Shown: one piece after another, positions 1 to 5,154 of the stretch
Position numbering within the stretch: the first letter of the stretch is position 1
Layout of the letters: each line of letters opens with the position of its first letter
Assembly: GCA_041686915.1 (NCBI GenBank)
Contig: JAWLDB010000163.1
Location: 1 to 6,040, forward strand
From: JAWLDB01 sp041686915
Lineage (GTDB): Bacteria > Bacillota > UBA994 > UBA5500
Direction of reading: 5' to 3'
DNA: 6,040 nucleotides
Made by a program: the position numbers and the translations under genes
Notes under the pieces: generated by a model
Told to the model about the DNA's origin: nothing
What the model saw: the letters and a program-made list of their open reading frames with translations, nothing else
The model's database searches: none

Positions 1-586
1 CAGCAACCAGCTGGTATATCAGGCGAACCACGTCGGCTTCAGTCAGGTCATGCCCGGGCAGGGGTTCCTCACTTATCGCCAGATAGCCATCTTCGTTCAC
101 CATGTAACCGTACGGAACTATTCCTCCTAGCCACTTGCCGTCTCTTGCGGCCCGGTTGGCCCCGTGCCACATGCGTTCCAAGATAGTCTCCCGCTCCAGG
201 TCGGCCACACCAGCCAGGATTGTGAGAAGGAATCGACCCGAGGGGTCGCCAGTATCGAAGGGCTCAGTCATCGACCGGATCTTGACTCCACACTGCTCCA
301 GCTCATAGACAGCATTAAGCACCACCCTGGCGGAGCGACCAAGGCGGTCGAGTTTGTATATCAGCACTAGGTCTATGCGGCCGGCCTTGGCATCCTCAAG
401 CAGCCGCGCTCCCTCTGGGCGCTGCTCAAGAGGCAGCGTGCCAGTGACACCATCATCCCTATACCAGTCATTTACCTTTATCTGATGAAGGTCGCAGTAT
501 TTCCGGGCGAACTCCAGTTGGTTCTCAATGGTTCCGCGTTCCGCTTGGTCTTCGGACGATACTCTGGCATATACAGCAATCTTCAT
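1..586 (-). CDS. Large serine recombinase (phage integrase), N-terminal part, cut by left edge
   Basis: Site-specific DNA recombinase expected to integrate and excise the element through a serine-phosphate DNA intermediate. The 195 codons present start MKIAVYARVSSEDQ, with the usual nucleophile at Ser10 in the YARVS motif. Further resolvase-fold signatures follow: YKLDRLGRS at about 92-100 and a GRF-LLTILAGVADLERE segment at about 125-143 leading into the long linking helix. After it comes GGIVPYGY, the usual opening of the 'Recombinase' domain of large serine recombinases; small resolvases and invertases have a short HTH there instead. The C-terminal zinc-ribbon and coiled-coil regions lie beyond the window. 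The ATG at 586 is preceded by AGGAG (596-600) with 9-nt spacing. Its position at the end of a lysogeny module supports an integrase role. Family is secure; the target site cannot be told. Confidence 0.93.
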   Translation of the reverse strand, partial: MKIAVYARVSSEDQAERGTIENQLEFARKYCDLHQIKVNDWYRDDGVTGTLPLEQRPEGARLLEDAKAGRIDLVLIYKLDRLGRSARVVLNAVYELEQCGVKIRSMTEPFDTGDPSGRFLLTILAGVADLERETILERMWHGANRAARDGKWLGGIVPYGYMVNEDGYLAISEEPLPGHDLTEADVVRLIYQLVA

Positions 587-603
587 ATTTGCTCACTCCT
601 CAC

Positions 604-617
604 AGAACATATGTTCT
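604..617. promoter_or_regulatory. LexA (SOS) operator upstream of the integrase
   Basis: The perfect palindrome AGAACATATGTTCT contains GAAC-ATAT-GTTC, which matches the Gram-positive LexA/DinR consensus GAACNNNNGTTC with all eight conserved bases. It ends 17 nt before the integrase ATG and only 3 nt from the ribosome binding site. It overlaps a possible minus-strand -10 (TATAGA, 615-620) that has only a weak -35 (ACTACA, 638-643). LexA bound here would block transcription of the recombinase until DNA damage. The match is seen directly; LexA binding is inferred. Confidence 0.75.
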
Positions 618-659
618 ATAAACAGCTACCCGAATCCTGTAGTGCAGTTCTTTGGAACG

Positions 660-693
660 AGTAAGGACTTACCCGTGTGGGTAAGTCCTCACT
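660..693. repeat. Inverted repeat / strong hairpin between integrase and dprA-HAD
   Basis: AGGACTTACCC (664-674) and GGGTAAGTCCT (679-689) form a perfect 11-bp stem with a GTGT loop. Symmetry extends to 660-693 with one mismatch per arm. Neither side has a T tract, so it is a poor intrinsic terminator, although its place after the dprA-HAD stop (740) would suit one. Alternatives are a protein-binding site or part of a recombinase attachment site. The rest of the 587-739 gap holds only the LexA box and no gene. Confidence 0.5.
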
Positions 694-739
694 AATAGGC
701 TATCTCACGTTGACACAAATGTCTGGAGCTTGATTGATC

Positions 740-2347
740 TTAGAGAGCCCCACTTCCTCCTAGGTTGCTCACAAATATCGAGTTGACGATCGTGATTATG
801 TCACTAGGCCCATCAGCGATATGGTCTGGATTACTGCCAAGCAGTTCGTCGAGACGGGATGCTCCCCATGTTGCAGCAACAGAGTGGACCCCAGCCCTCT
901 TTGCTGCTTGTACATCCTTGGCATCGTCACCAATATAAATGGCGTCTGCCGGTAACACCTGCAGCCTCTCCAGTGCTTTGAGGATGCCTGCCGGATGAGG
1001 TTTAGCCTGGTCCCGGGGAACATCATTCCAGGTAATCGCCACCTGAATGTGGCATGCAAACGAAGCATTGGCGATGATAGCCTTATATCGGCTTAAAGGC
1101 TGGGAAGTAACAATCCCAAGCTTGTAGCCTCTCTCCACCAGCCGGTTGATGATGTCACTCACTTGGTAAAAGGGGATGCCCCTCTTGATACGCTCCTGAT
1201 ATATTCTCTTGTACAGGTCGTAAGCATCAGGCCGAGTAATCCCAAGCTTCTTAAGAACATAAGGTGGGGCGTTATTGAGGTACTGAGCGAGGATTTGTTC
1301 GTCCAGTGGCGTTGGTTCACCACGAGCTTCCCTTATAACCTGTTGAAAGGTCTCGCGCATGACTGAAAGGCTGTTGTACAGCACTCCATCTAGATCGAAT
1401 AGGACAGCTCGAGGGTTCTTTTCATGAACTGGTAGCATGATCTGCTCACCCTTTCCCGAAAAATCACCCGTAATCTCTACCATTGTATCGCAAACAGTGT
1501 TAAAGCTTTTTATGGGCATTGCGCCTTCTTCCACTAGCTTCTTCGCCCACGCGGCAGTATCAGTGATATTGGAGTTTAGTAGGAACACCCGCCGATTGTG
1601 TTTAAATGAGTAGCGAGCCTGTATGATCGAACCACACTTTTCGTGAGCCTCGATTATCACCGTTCCTGACGATAGTGTGCACATCGTCTCGTTCCGTGCC
1701 GGGAACTGCCACCGTGCAGGCTTTGTTCCTGTGGGAAATTGGGAGATAACCGCGCCAGCTTTCACTATCTCATCGAACAGAAATTGATTTTCCGATGGAT
1801 AGCAACAGTCGATGCCATGCGCAACTACCGCATAGGTTATTCCGCCACAACTAAGGGCAGTCTTATGAGCCATAGTATCTATACCACGAGCCAGCCCACT
1901 GATAACTTGTATGTTGTTCGCCACGCACAAACGAGCAAACTTTGCGGCTCGTCTCTCGCCTAAGTCCGACGGGGTAAGAGTTCCTACCAGTGCAAGTGAA
2001 CGCTGTGACAGTCTTTCCAGGGATCCAACGTAATACAGAACTGAGGGTGCGCTTCTGGATAACCTCAGATTCGCTGGGTACTCTGGGTCATCAAGGCTAC
2101 ATATTTTGCCTCCCGCGGCATACGTCAACTCAACAATTTCCTTGTACTTTGATATATCCTGTGCCAGTGTGAACATCCTGACGGTTTTGGCCCAATCATT
2201 GTCTGCTGCAGCCTCTTCGATAAGACTTAAGATGCCCTCAAGTGATCCCGCTGTATCATGCAGCTTCTTCAATCTTGCTGGACCAACGCCTGGTACATCC
2301 TGCAACATGATCCACATAGCATACCTTTCGTCGTTACTGCGAGCCAT
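740..2347 (-). CDS. DprA/Smf-HAD phosphatase fusion protein
   Basis: A 535-residue protein with two recognisable halves. Residues about 15-34 form a helix-hairpin-helix (VPGVGPARLKKLH). Residues about 95-285 are the DprA/Smf Rossmann (SLOG-type) fold, with SGLARGID (150-157), the GID-x-x-YP turn (178-184), FPTGT (204-208), the FPARN loop (215-219) and the E-K-C-GSIIQAR helix (236-245). Residues about 313-520 are a HAD-superfamily hydrolase with every catalytic motif: DLDGVLYNS (Asp318, Asp320), IVTSQ (Thr414), AKPHP (Lys449) and IGDDAKD (Asp474, Asp478). The HAD domain takes the place of the C-terminal winged helix of many DprA proteins. Competence DprA loads RecA on single-stranded DNA; HAD domains remove phosphate from small molecules such as nucleotides. 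ATG 2347 is chosen because GGGGGGTGA lies just upstream; an in-frame ATG at 2365 would add 6 residues. It is the second gene after the phosphoribosyltransferase, 55 nt downstream. Domain calls are secure; the role is unknown. Confidence 0.9.
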   Translation of the reverse strand: MARSNDERYAMWIMLQDVPGVGPARLKKLHDTAGSLEGILSLIEEAAADNDWAKTVRMFTLAQDISKYKEIVELTYAAGGKICSLDDPEYPANLRLSRSAPSVLYYVGSLERLSQRSLALVGTLTPSDLGERRAAKFARLCVANNIQVISGLARGIDTMAHKTALSCGGITYAVVAHGIDCCYPSENQFLFDEIVKAGAVISQFPTGTKPARWQFPARNETMCTLSSGTVIIEAHEKCGSIIQARYSFKHNRRVFLLNSNITDTAAWAKKLVEEGAMPIKSFNTVCDTMVEITGDFSGKGEQIMLPVHEKNPRAVLFDLDGVLYNSLSVMRETFQQVIREARGEPTPLDEQILAQYLNNAPPYVLKKLGITRPDAYDLYKRIYQERIKRGIPFYQVSDIINRLVERGYKLGIVTSQPLSRYKAIIANASFACHIQVAITWNDVPRDQAKPHPAGILKALERLQVLPADAIYIGDDAKDVQAAKRAGVHSVAATWGASRLDELLGSNPDHIADGPSDIITIVNSIFVSNLGGSGAL

Positions 2348-2400
2348 CTCTTCACCCCCCATCATGTACCATGTTCAATAACACGCCGCGATTTCCTCCT
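2348..2400 (-). promoter_or_regulatory. Translation-coupling region with an 11-codon leader frame before dprA-HAD
   Basis: A strong AGGAGG (2395-2400) lies directly after the upstream stop codon but is not at a useful distance from the dprA-HAD start. It instead suits a GTG at 2384 that opens a 10-residue frame (MLLNMVHDGG) ending in TGA at 2352-2354. That stop lies inside the GGGGGGTGA sequence serving ATG 2347. This is a typical arrangement for translational coupling, but translation of so short a frame cannot be shown from sequence. Confidence 0.35.
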
Positions 2401-2402
2401 GA

Positions 2403-3149
2403 TCAACAGAATATGCAGTGTCTGATGTCAAACGGCGGGGGAGTGTCTGACAGGTATTCCGCAGTCCGGCTTATGTGTTTCGCTATCGTGAACGCCACTA
2501 CAACCCGAACCCCGGCCTTCCTCAATGCGTGGGCGGCTGAATGGACCGTTGAGCCAGTTGTAAAGACGTCATCGAAGAGAAGAACAGTTCTGGGGACCGA
2601 CTGAGATGAGACTGTGTATCGGGTAGCGTTAAAACCACGAGCAGTGCCGTCAGAATAATGCCCCCCTTGGCGACCATCCTGGAGCATCAGGTTAACTGGC
2701 ACACCCATATAGGCGCCTCTGTTCAGCAAAGTCTCTGCCACCCCGGGGATAGGCACTATCGCCCCTATCCGGCCAAATCTCTTGTTAATGCATGTGAGAT
2801 GCTTGCTCAAGAACTCGTCAACAAGGCTTTGCAGCGGGAATGCAAACTCGGTCTGTCTGGGGACACTCTTCCTACCCTTGTAGGCCATGAGAACATATCC
2901 AATTTCACTATTTCTTTCAGGATAGTAGCAGCAGGAAATTAGCCCATTAAGGTATTTCCCCTTGTTCTCCTTATAACATGGGTAGCACTGATCATACTGT
3001 TGCATATCCCCAGGGCGTGGATCAAGGCATACAGGGCAGTACCCGGGCTCAATGGGCCTTATGTGATCACTGATACATTGAACACACTTCGCGGAGTCTC
3101 CTGATCGCCGAACAGAACAGTTAGTGCACAAGCGCATTAGATGAGCCAT
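2403..3149 (-). CDS. ComF-like phosphoribosyltransferase with N-terminal zinc-binding region
   Basis: 248 residues, close to the usual size of ComF. The N-terminus has two four-cysteine groups, Cys8-X2-Cys11-X10-Cys22-X2-Cys25 and Cys38-X2-Cys41-X13-Cys55-X2-Cys58, which look like tandem zinc ribbons. The C-terminal half is a type I phosphoribosyltransferase fold: IVPIPG at 131-136, a flexible-loop region around 160-175 and the PRPP-binding loop VLLFDDVFTTGST at 189-201 with paired Asp193-Asp194. Such enzymes transfer phosphoribosyl groups from PRPP; ComF itself is needed for DNA uptake, with no settled reaction. There is no helicase domain, unlike PsyrT toxins. ATG 3149 has GGGGGG 8 nt upstream. 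It is first in an operon with the DprA-HAD gene. A plain competence ComF is possible, but its prophage position and fused DprA partner argue for a specialised system. Confidence 0.88.
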   Translation of the reverse strand: MAHLMRLCTNCSVRRSGDSAKCVQCISDHIRPIEPGYCPVCLDPRPGDMQQYDQCYPCYKENKGKYLNGLISCCYYPERNSEIGYVLMAYKGRKSVPRQTEFAFPLQSLVDEFLSKHLTCINKRFGRIGAIVPIPGVAETLLNRGAYMGVPVNLMLQDGRQGGHYSDGTARGFNATRYTVSSQSVPRTVLLFDDVFTTGSTVHSAAHALRKAGVRVVVAFTIAKHISRTAEYLSDTPPPFDIRHCIFC

Positions 3150-3166
3150 GAATGGATCCCCCCAAA

Positions 3167-3176
3167 CTGTATACAG
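3167..3176. promoter_or_regulatory. Short palindrome in the leader of the phosphoribosyltransferase operon
   Basis: CTGTATACAG is a perfect 10-bp palindrome about 18 nt before the start codon at 3149 and just upstream of its ribosome binding site. It overlaps the zone where a transcription start is expected. No convincing -35/-10 pair was found in 3177-3270; TTGACT on the minus strand near 3213-3218 has no well-placed -10. It could be a small operator or chance. Confidence 0.2.
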
Positions 3177-3271
3177 AATAGGTAGACAGACCTTATCCTC
3201 GGAACAAGTCAGTCAATCTCACTTCGTAGACACCTGCGATCGGAGTCGAAACGTATCGAAAACCGATTACA

Positions 3272-3313
3272 GGCGCAGACCCACCGCTGACAGCGGTAGG
3301 TCTAGCGCCTTTT
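3272..3313 (-). terminator. Hairpin terminator after the 120-residue gene, possibly bidirectional
   Basis: A long hairpin: GGCGC (3272-3276) pairs with GCGCC (3305-3309), AGACC with GGTCT, and ACCGCT (3283-3288) with AGCGGT (3292-3297) over a GAC loop, with one mismatch and one bulge. TTTT follows on the plus strand (3310-3313). On the minus strand it starts 24 nt past the stop at 3337 but has only a weak T stretch after it. It separates the 3337-3699 gene from the phosphoribosyltransferase operon. The remaining gap (3177-3271) shows no gene. Confidence 0.55.
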
Positions 3314-3336
3314 GATATGTCAGCGTCTTACGGCTC

Positions 3337-3699
3337 TTAGCGCGACTTAGGTCTGTAACAGCAATACTCGGCCAGCCAAGGTAGTTCAAATGGAGATGCG
3401 AGAAACGTTGTGCCATTATTGTCTTGCTTTATTAGCAGGGCCAGCTCCAAGTTCCCGTAATCCGGATTAGGTAGGCCAATAAACCGCATTGGTTCTCTCA
3501 TGTCTCCTTCCCAGTGAGTATGCTCGGCAATAGCTGACAACCTAGGCGATACGATATCCTCCATGATCTTCGCTGTTACGCTGATTACCGATGTGACGTC
3601 CTCAGTCCCCACATGCTCTTTCACAAACTGCTCTAACGTCAGGCTGCCCTCAAACCAATCAATCGGCGGGAACTCATAAACGAAGAAACCCTTGACCAT
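3337..3699 (-). CDS. Hypothetical protein, 120 residues
   Basis: I do not recognise a family. The product starts MVKGFFVYEFPPIDWFEGSL and has no signal peptide, membrane segment or metal-binding cluster. It is mixed alpha/beta in character and rich in aromatics, with an acidic middle and a tail ending CCYRPKSR. ATG 3699 is chosen because AAAGGAAG (3707-3714) lies 7 nt upstream; an in-frame ATG at 3732 would add 11 residues but has no such site. It has a hairpin terminator on each side and wide gaps, so it is probably its own transcription unit, a layout typical of 'moron' genes in prophages. Its place between integrase and repressor makes an accessory role (superinfection exclusion, defence or host fitness) plausible but unproven. 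Confidence 0.7.
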   Translation of the reverse strand: MVKGFFVYEFPPIDWFEGSLTLEQFVKEHVGTEDVTSVISVTAKIMEDIVSPRLSAIAEHTHWEGDMREPMRFIGLPNPDYGNLELALLIKQDNNGTTFLASPFELPWLAEYCCYRPKSR

Positions 3700-3792
3700 C
3701 CTATCGCTTCCTTTCAGTTGAATGAAGTACAATTGGGTAACGTTTCAACTTGTGCGCTCTCAGAGACAACTGAACTCCGATTACAGCAACAC

Positions 3793-3818
3793 AAAACCCA
3801 CTGTCAGACAGTGGGTTT
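3793..3818 (-). terminator. Intrinsic terminator of the immR-immA operon
   Basis: AAACCCACTGTC (3794-3805) and GACAGTGGGTTT (3807-3818) make a near-perfect 11-bp stem with a three-base loop. Read on the minus strand it is followed by TTTTGTGTTG, a fair U tract, 27 nt after the metallopeptidase stop codon. A 9-bp inverted repeat (TTACAGCAA 3781-3789, TTGCTGTAA 3834-3842) surrounds the hairpin. Confidence 0.75.
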
Positions 3819-3844
3819 CTAGTTGCCTCATTCTTGCTGTAACC

Positions 3845-4219
3845 CTATTCTCTTCCCCAGCCCCAACCAGCTGCTGCTTCGGCCACATAGTCAGCAGCAT
3901 ATTCTTCCCTTGTGTAATCCAACCGGATCAGATAATGGCACCTCGGCGCCTCGCAGATAATGTGATAGAGCTCGTGCAGGAAGACCTGCTCCTTCTCGCA
4001 GTAATCCAGCATCTGATTCGCGACCACGTGAAAGACCCCGTTCTTTGACCTATAGACCATTCCCATCAGTTCCTGCCCGAGGGGGCCAACGCTTGTCCGA
4101 ATGTTGGCCAAGCCAAGAACCTCCTGAACCAGGTCAGGATCTGCCATCAGACGACGATAGAGCTCACTTTCGGTGAGCTCTTTTAGTTCTGCCAGGATAT
4201 CGCTAGTGATTCTGTCCAC
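3845..4219 (-). CDS. immA: ImmA/IrrE-family metallopeptidase (anti-repressor protease)
   Basis: 124 residues from the chosen GTG. The zinc-metallopeptidase motif HELYH is at 82-86 (FLHELYHIICE), and the likely third ligand lies in the EEYAADYVAE segment at 105-114, as in ImmA/IrrE/COG2856 proteins. In ICEBs1-type elements ImmA cleaves the ImmR repressor to induce excision; the adjacent repressor here is the expected substrate. The frame is open further upstream, to an ATG at 4369, but that stretch overlaps the repressor gene and encodes low-complexity, Ser/Arg-rich sequence. GTG 4219, with GAGGA 8 nt upstream, is the better start. It overlaps the end of the repressor gene by 17 nt, indicating translational coupling. 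The symbol is assigned by family and context, not orthology. At 124 residues it is short for the family, but the catalytic core is intact. Confidence 0.85.
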   Translation of the reverse strand: MDRITSDILAELKELTESELYRRLMADPDLVQEVLGLANIRTSVGPLGQELMGMVYRSKNGVFHVVANQMLDYCEKEQVFLHELYHIICEAPRCHYLIRLDYTREEYAADYVAEAAAGWGWGRE

Positions 4220-4643
4220 TCTCTTCGTCCTCAATGGCCTTGATGATCCGCAGCACACGGCGTATGGATTCGTCGCTGAGTGGCCTGACCTGCTTGAAGA
4301 GAAGGAATAGGTCTTCACGTTCCTTGAGTTCGTTCCAGAAGGCCAGCAGTTCCTCCGACTCTGGGTCACTCGCTAGGGCGTCAGAGATGCGCTGAGCGTT
4401 CTCCTGGTTGATCTGGTCGATGGTCCGGGGGTCATCAGTGCGGCCAAGGAGATAGTCGACGGATACTTCAAAAAAGCTCGCAAGCTTCTGAAGGGTCGCA
4501 TTATCAGGTTGGCGAGATCCTTGCTCATAGTTCGCGAGTTGGCCCCGCGACATCCCTATTTCCTCAGCCATCTTGTACTGACTGAGGTTCCTTTCATTAC
4601 GCAGATCGGCGATCCGTGTCCCAAGTATGTTCTCGTCAACCAT
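4203..4643 (-). CDS. immR: ImmR-like XRE-family repressor
   Basis: 146 residues. The N-terminal HTH_3 (Cro/CI) domain spans about 6-67: LGTRIADLRNERNLSQ, then MAEEIGMSRGQLANYEQGSR as the helix-turn-helix, and the hallmark end FEVSVDYLLGRTDDP. The C-terminal half (75-146) is helical and acidic, as in ImmR-type repressors, and is probably the dimerisation and protease-target part. It should keep the element dormant by binding the AGAAAC-N5-GTTTCT operators just upstream and is inactivated by the co-transcribed protease. ATG 4643 has GGGGGT 7 nt upstream, and a TATAAT -10 lies at 4665-4670. Operator geometry predicts autoregulation. The symbol is by family and context. Confidence 0.9.
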   Translation of the reverse strand: MVDENILGTRIADLRNERNLSQYKMAEEIGMSRGQLANYEQGSRQPDNATLQKLASFFEVSVDYLLGRTDDPRTIDQINQENAQRISDALASDPESEELLAFWNELKEREDLFLLFKQVRPLSDESIRRVLRIIKAIEDEESGQNH

Positions 4644-4664
4644 CAGACATACCCCCTTAACCCC

Positions 4665-4693
4665 ATTATAAGAAACGGTGAGTTTCTAGGACA
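4665..4693 (-). promoter_or_regulatory. Leftward promoter of the repressor-protease operon
   Basis: A perfect -10, TATAAT, occupies 4665-4670 on the minus strand. Seventeen bases upstream is only a weak -35, TGTCCT (4688-4693), as often seen for repressor-maintenance promoters. Operator 1 fills the spacer exactly, so occupancy should repress or, through neighbouring sites, modulate this promoter. Confidence 0.7.
4671..4687. promoter_or_regulatory. Repressor operator 1
   Basis: AGAAAC-GGTGA-GTTTCT is a perfect 6-bp inverted repeat with a 5-bp centre. It lies precisely between the -35 and -10 of the leftward promoter. Confidence 0.8.
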
Positions 4694-4697
4694 TGCC

Positions 4698-4714
4698 AGA
4701 AACAAAAAGTTTCT
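4698..4714. promoter_or_regulatory. Repressor operator 2
   Basis: AGAAAC-AAAAA-GTTTCT has the same half-sites as operator 1. It is centred 27 bp from it and placed between the two divergent promoters, where it may support cooperative binding. Confidence 0.8.
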
Positions 4715-4721
4715 AAAGGCA

Positions 4722-4750
4722 TTGACAGAAACAAAATGTGTCTATATATT
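4722..4750 (+). promoter_or_regulatory. Strong rightward (lytic) promoter
   Basis: A consensus TTGACA (4722-4727), an exact 17-bp spacer and TATATT (4745-4750) on the plus strand. It drives the Cro-like gene at 4800 and probably the following genes. Operator 3 overlaps the last base of the -35 and covers the spacer, so repressor binding would exclude RNA polymerase. Confidence 0.88.
4727..4743. promoter_or_regulatory. Repressor operator 3
   Basis: AGAAAC-AAAAT-GTGTCT matches operators 1 and 2 with a single half-site change (GTGTCT for GTTTCT). It is centred 29 bp from operator 2 and lies inside the rightward promoter. Confidence 0.75.
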
Positions 4751-4760
4751 AGACCTAGGC

Positions 4761-4777
4761 GGACACGTTACGTTTCC
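4761..4777. promoter_or_regulatory. Possible degenerate operator 4
   Basis: GGACAC-GTTAC-GTTTCC keeps the same 6-5-6 spacing with three of twelve half-site bases changed. It lies just downstream of the rightward -10, in the 5' leader of the Cro-like gene. It may be a weak site or one preferred by the Cro-like protein. Confidence 0.4.
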
Positions 4778-4799
4778 ACTGCGAGGAGGTGAGACGCTG

Positions 4800-5033
4800 G
4801 TGGTTAGGGAGCATTTGATAGAGCTTCGTGGAAAACGTTCGCGGCGAGAGGTCGCCACGGCCCTGGGAATTACAAAACAGATGCTCGGTGCCGTAGAAAG
4901 AGGGGACAGAACGCCTTCGCTAGCTCTAGCTAGCAAGATCTCGCAGTTCTATAGAGTTCCTATGGATGCCATTTTCGGATCAAATATGGACGGTCCCAGT
5001 GGACGCGAGGAAGCTCTTGGAAACGCGGGCTAG
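4800..5033 (+). CDS. Cro-like XRE-family regulator
   Basis: 77 residues, essentially one HTH_3 domain: VREHLIELRGKRSRREVATA, then LGITKQMLGAVERGDRTPS as the helix-turn-helix (about 15-40) and a final FYRVPMDAIFGS, plus a Gly/Glu-rich tail. Divergent from the ImmR-like gene and first behind the strong rightward promoter, it is positioned as the Cro counterpart that would shut down repressor synthesis. The GTG at 4800 is chosen: GGAGG (4785-4789) lies 10 nt upstream and the sequence from there fits the domain. The frame is open back to an ATG at 4509, but that would overlap the repressor gene and cross its whole promoter region. It is also possible that this is an excision or early-gene activator. 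Confidence 0.82.
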   Translation: MVREHLIELRGKRSRREVATALGITKQMLGAVERGDRTPSLALASKISQFYRVPMDAIFGSNMDGPSGREEALGNAG

Positions 5034-5070
5034 CTATCTAGGCAGAGTTGCCCACCCAGTACAATGAAAA

Positions 5071-5097
5071 CCCCCGGAGCTAGCCTGCTGCCGGGGG
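5071..5097. terminator. G/C-rich hairpin between the Cro-like and second XRE genes
   Basis: CCCCCGG (5071-5077) pairs with CCGGGGG (5091-5097), with an additional AGC/GCT pairing inside. On the plus strand no T tract follows, so it may only partly terminate or may stabilise the mRNA end. On the minus strand TTTT follows directly, which would stop antisense transcription. The 5034-5154 gap holds no gene and no clear second promoter. Confidence 0.45.
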
Positions 5098-5154
5098 CGT
5101 GAGAGGGGATGGTGGCTACTAACTACATTACATCACATAAAAGGAGGTGAGACC

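Noticed and set aside
164..370. Plus-strand open frame opposite the integrase
   Set aside because: It lies wholly inside the well-supported recombinase gene, has no ribosome binding site and its product resembles no protein.
647..658. GTTC-TTTG-GAAC as a second LexA box
   Set aside because: The half-sites are in the opposite arrangement to GAACNNNNGTTC, so it does not fit the consensus.
2106..2942. Several plus-strand open frames opposite dprA-HAD and the phosphoribosyltransferase
   Set aside because: They are antisense to genes with clear domain motifs, have no good start signals and give low-quality protein sequence.
3722..4048. Plus-strand open frame of 108 codons across the terminator and the metallopeptidase gene
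   Set aside because: It crosses the immA terminator hairpin and runs opposite the HELYH coding region; no ribosome binding site.
4220..4369. N-terminal extension of the metallopeptidase gene
   Set aside because: This stretch is the repressor gene read in another frame and gives Ser/Arg-rich sequence unlike ImmA proteins.
4509..4799. N-terminal extension of the Cro-like gene
   Set aside because: It would overlap the repressor gene and cover both promoters and all operators; only the part from GTG 4800 has HTH-family sequence and a ribosome binding site.
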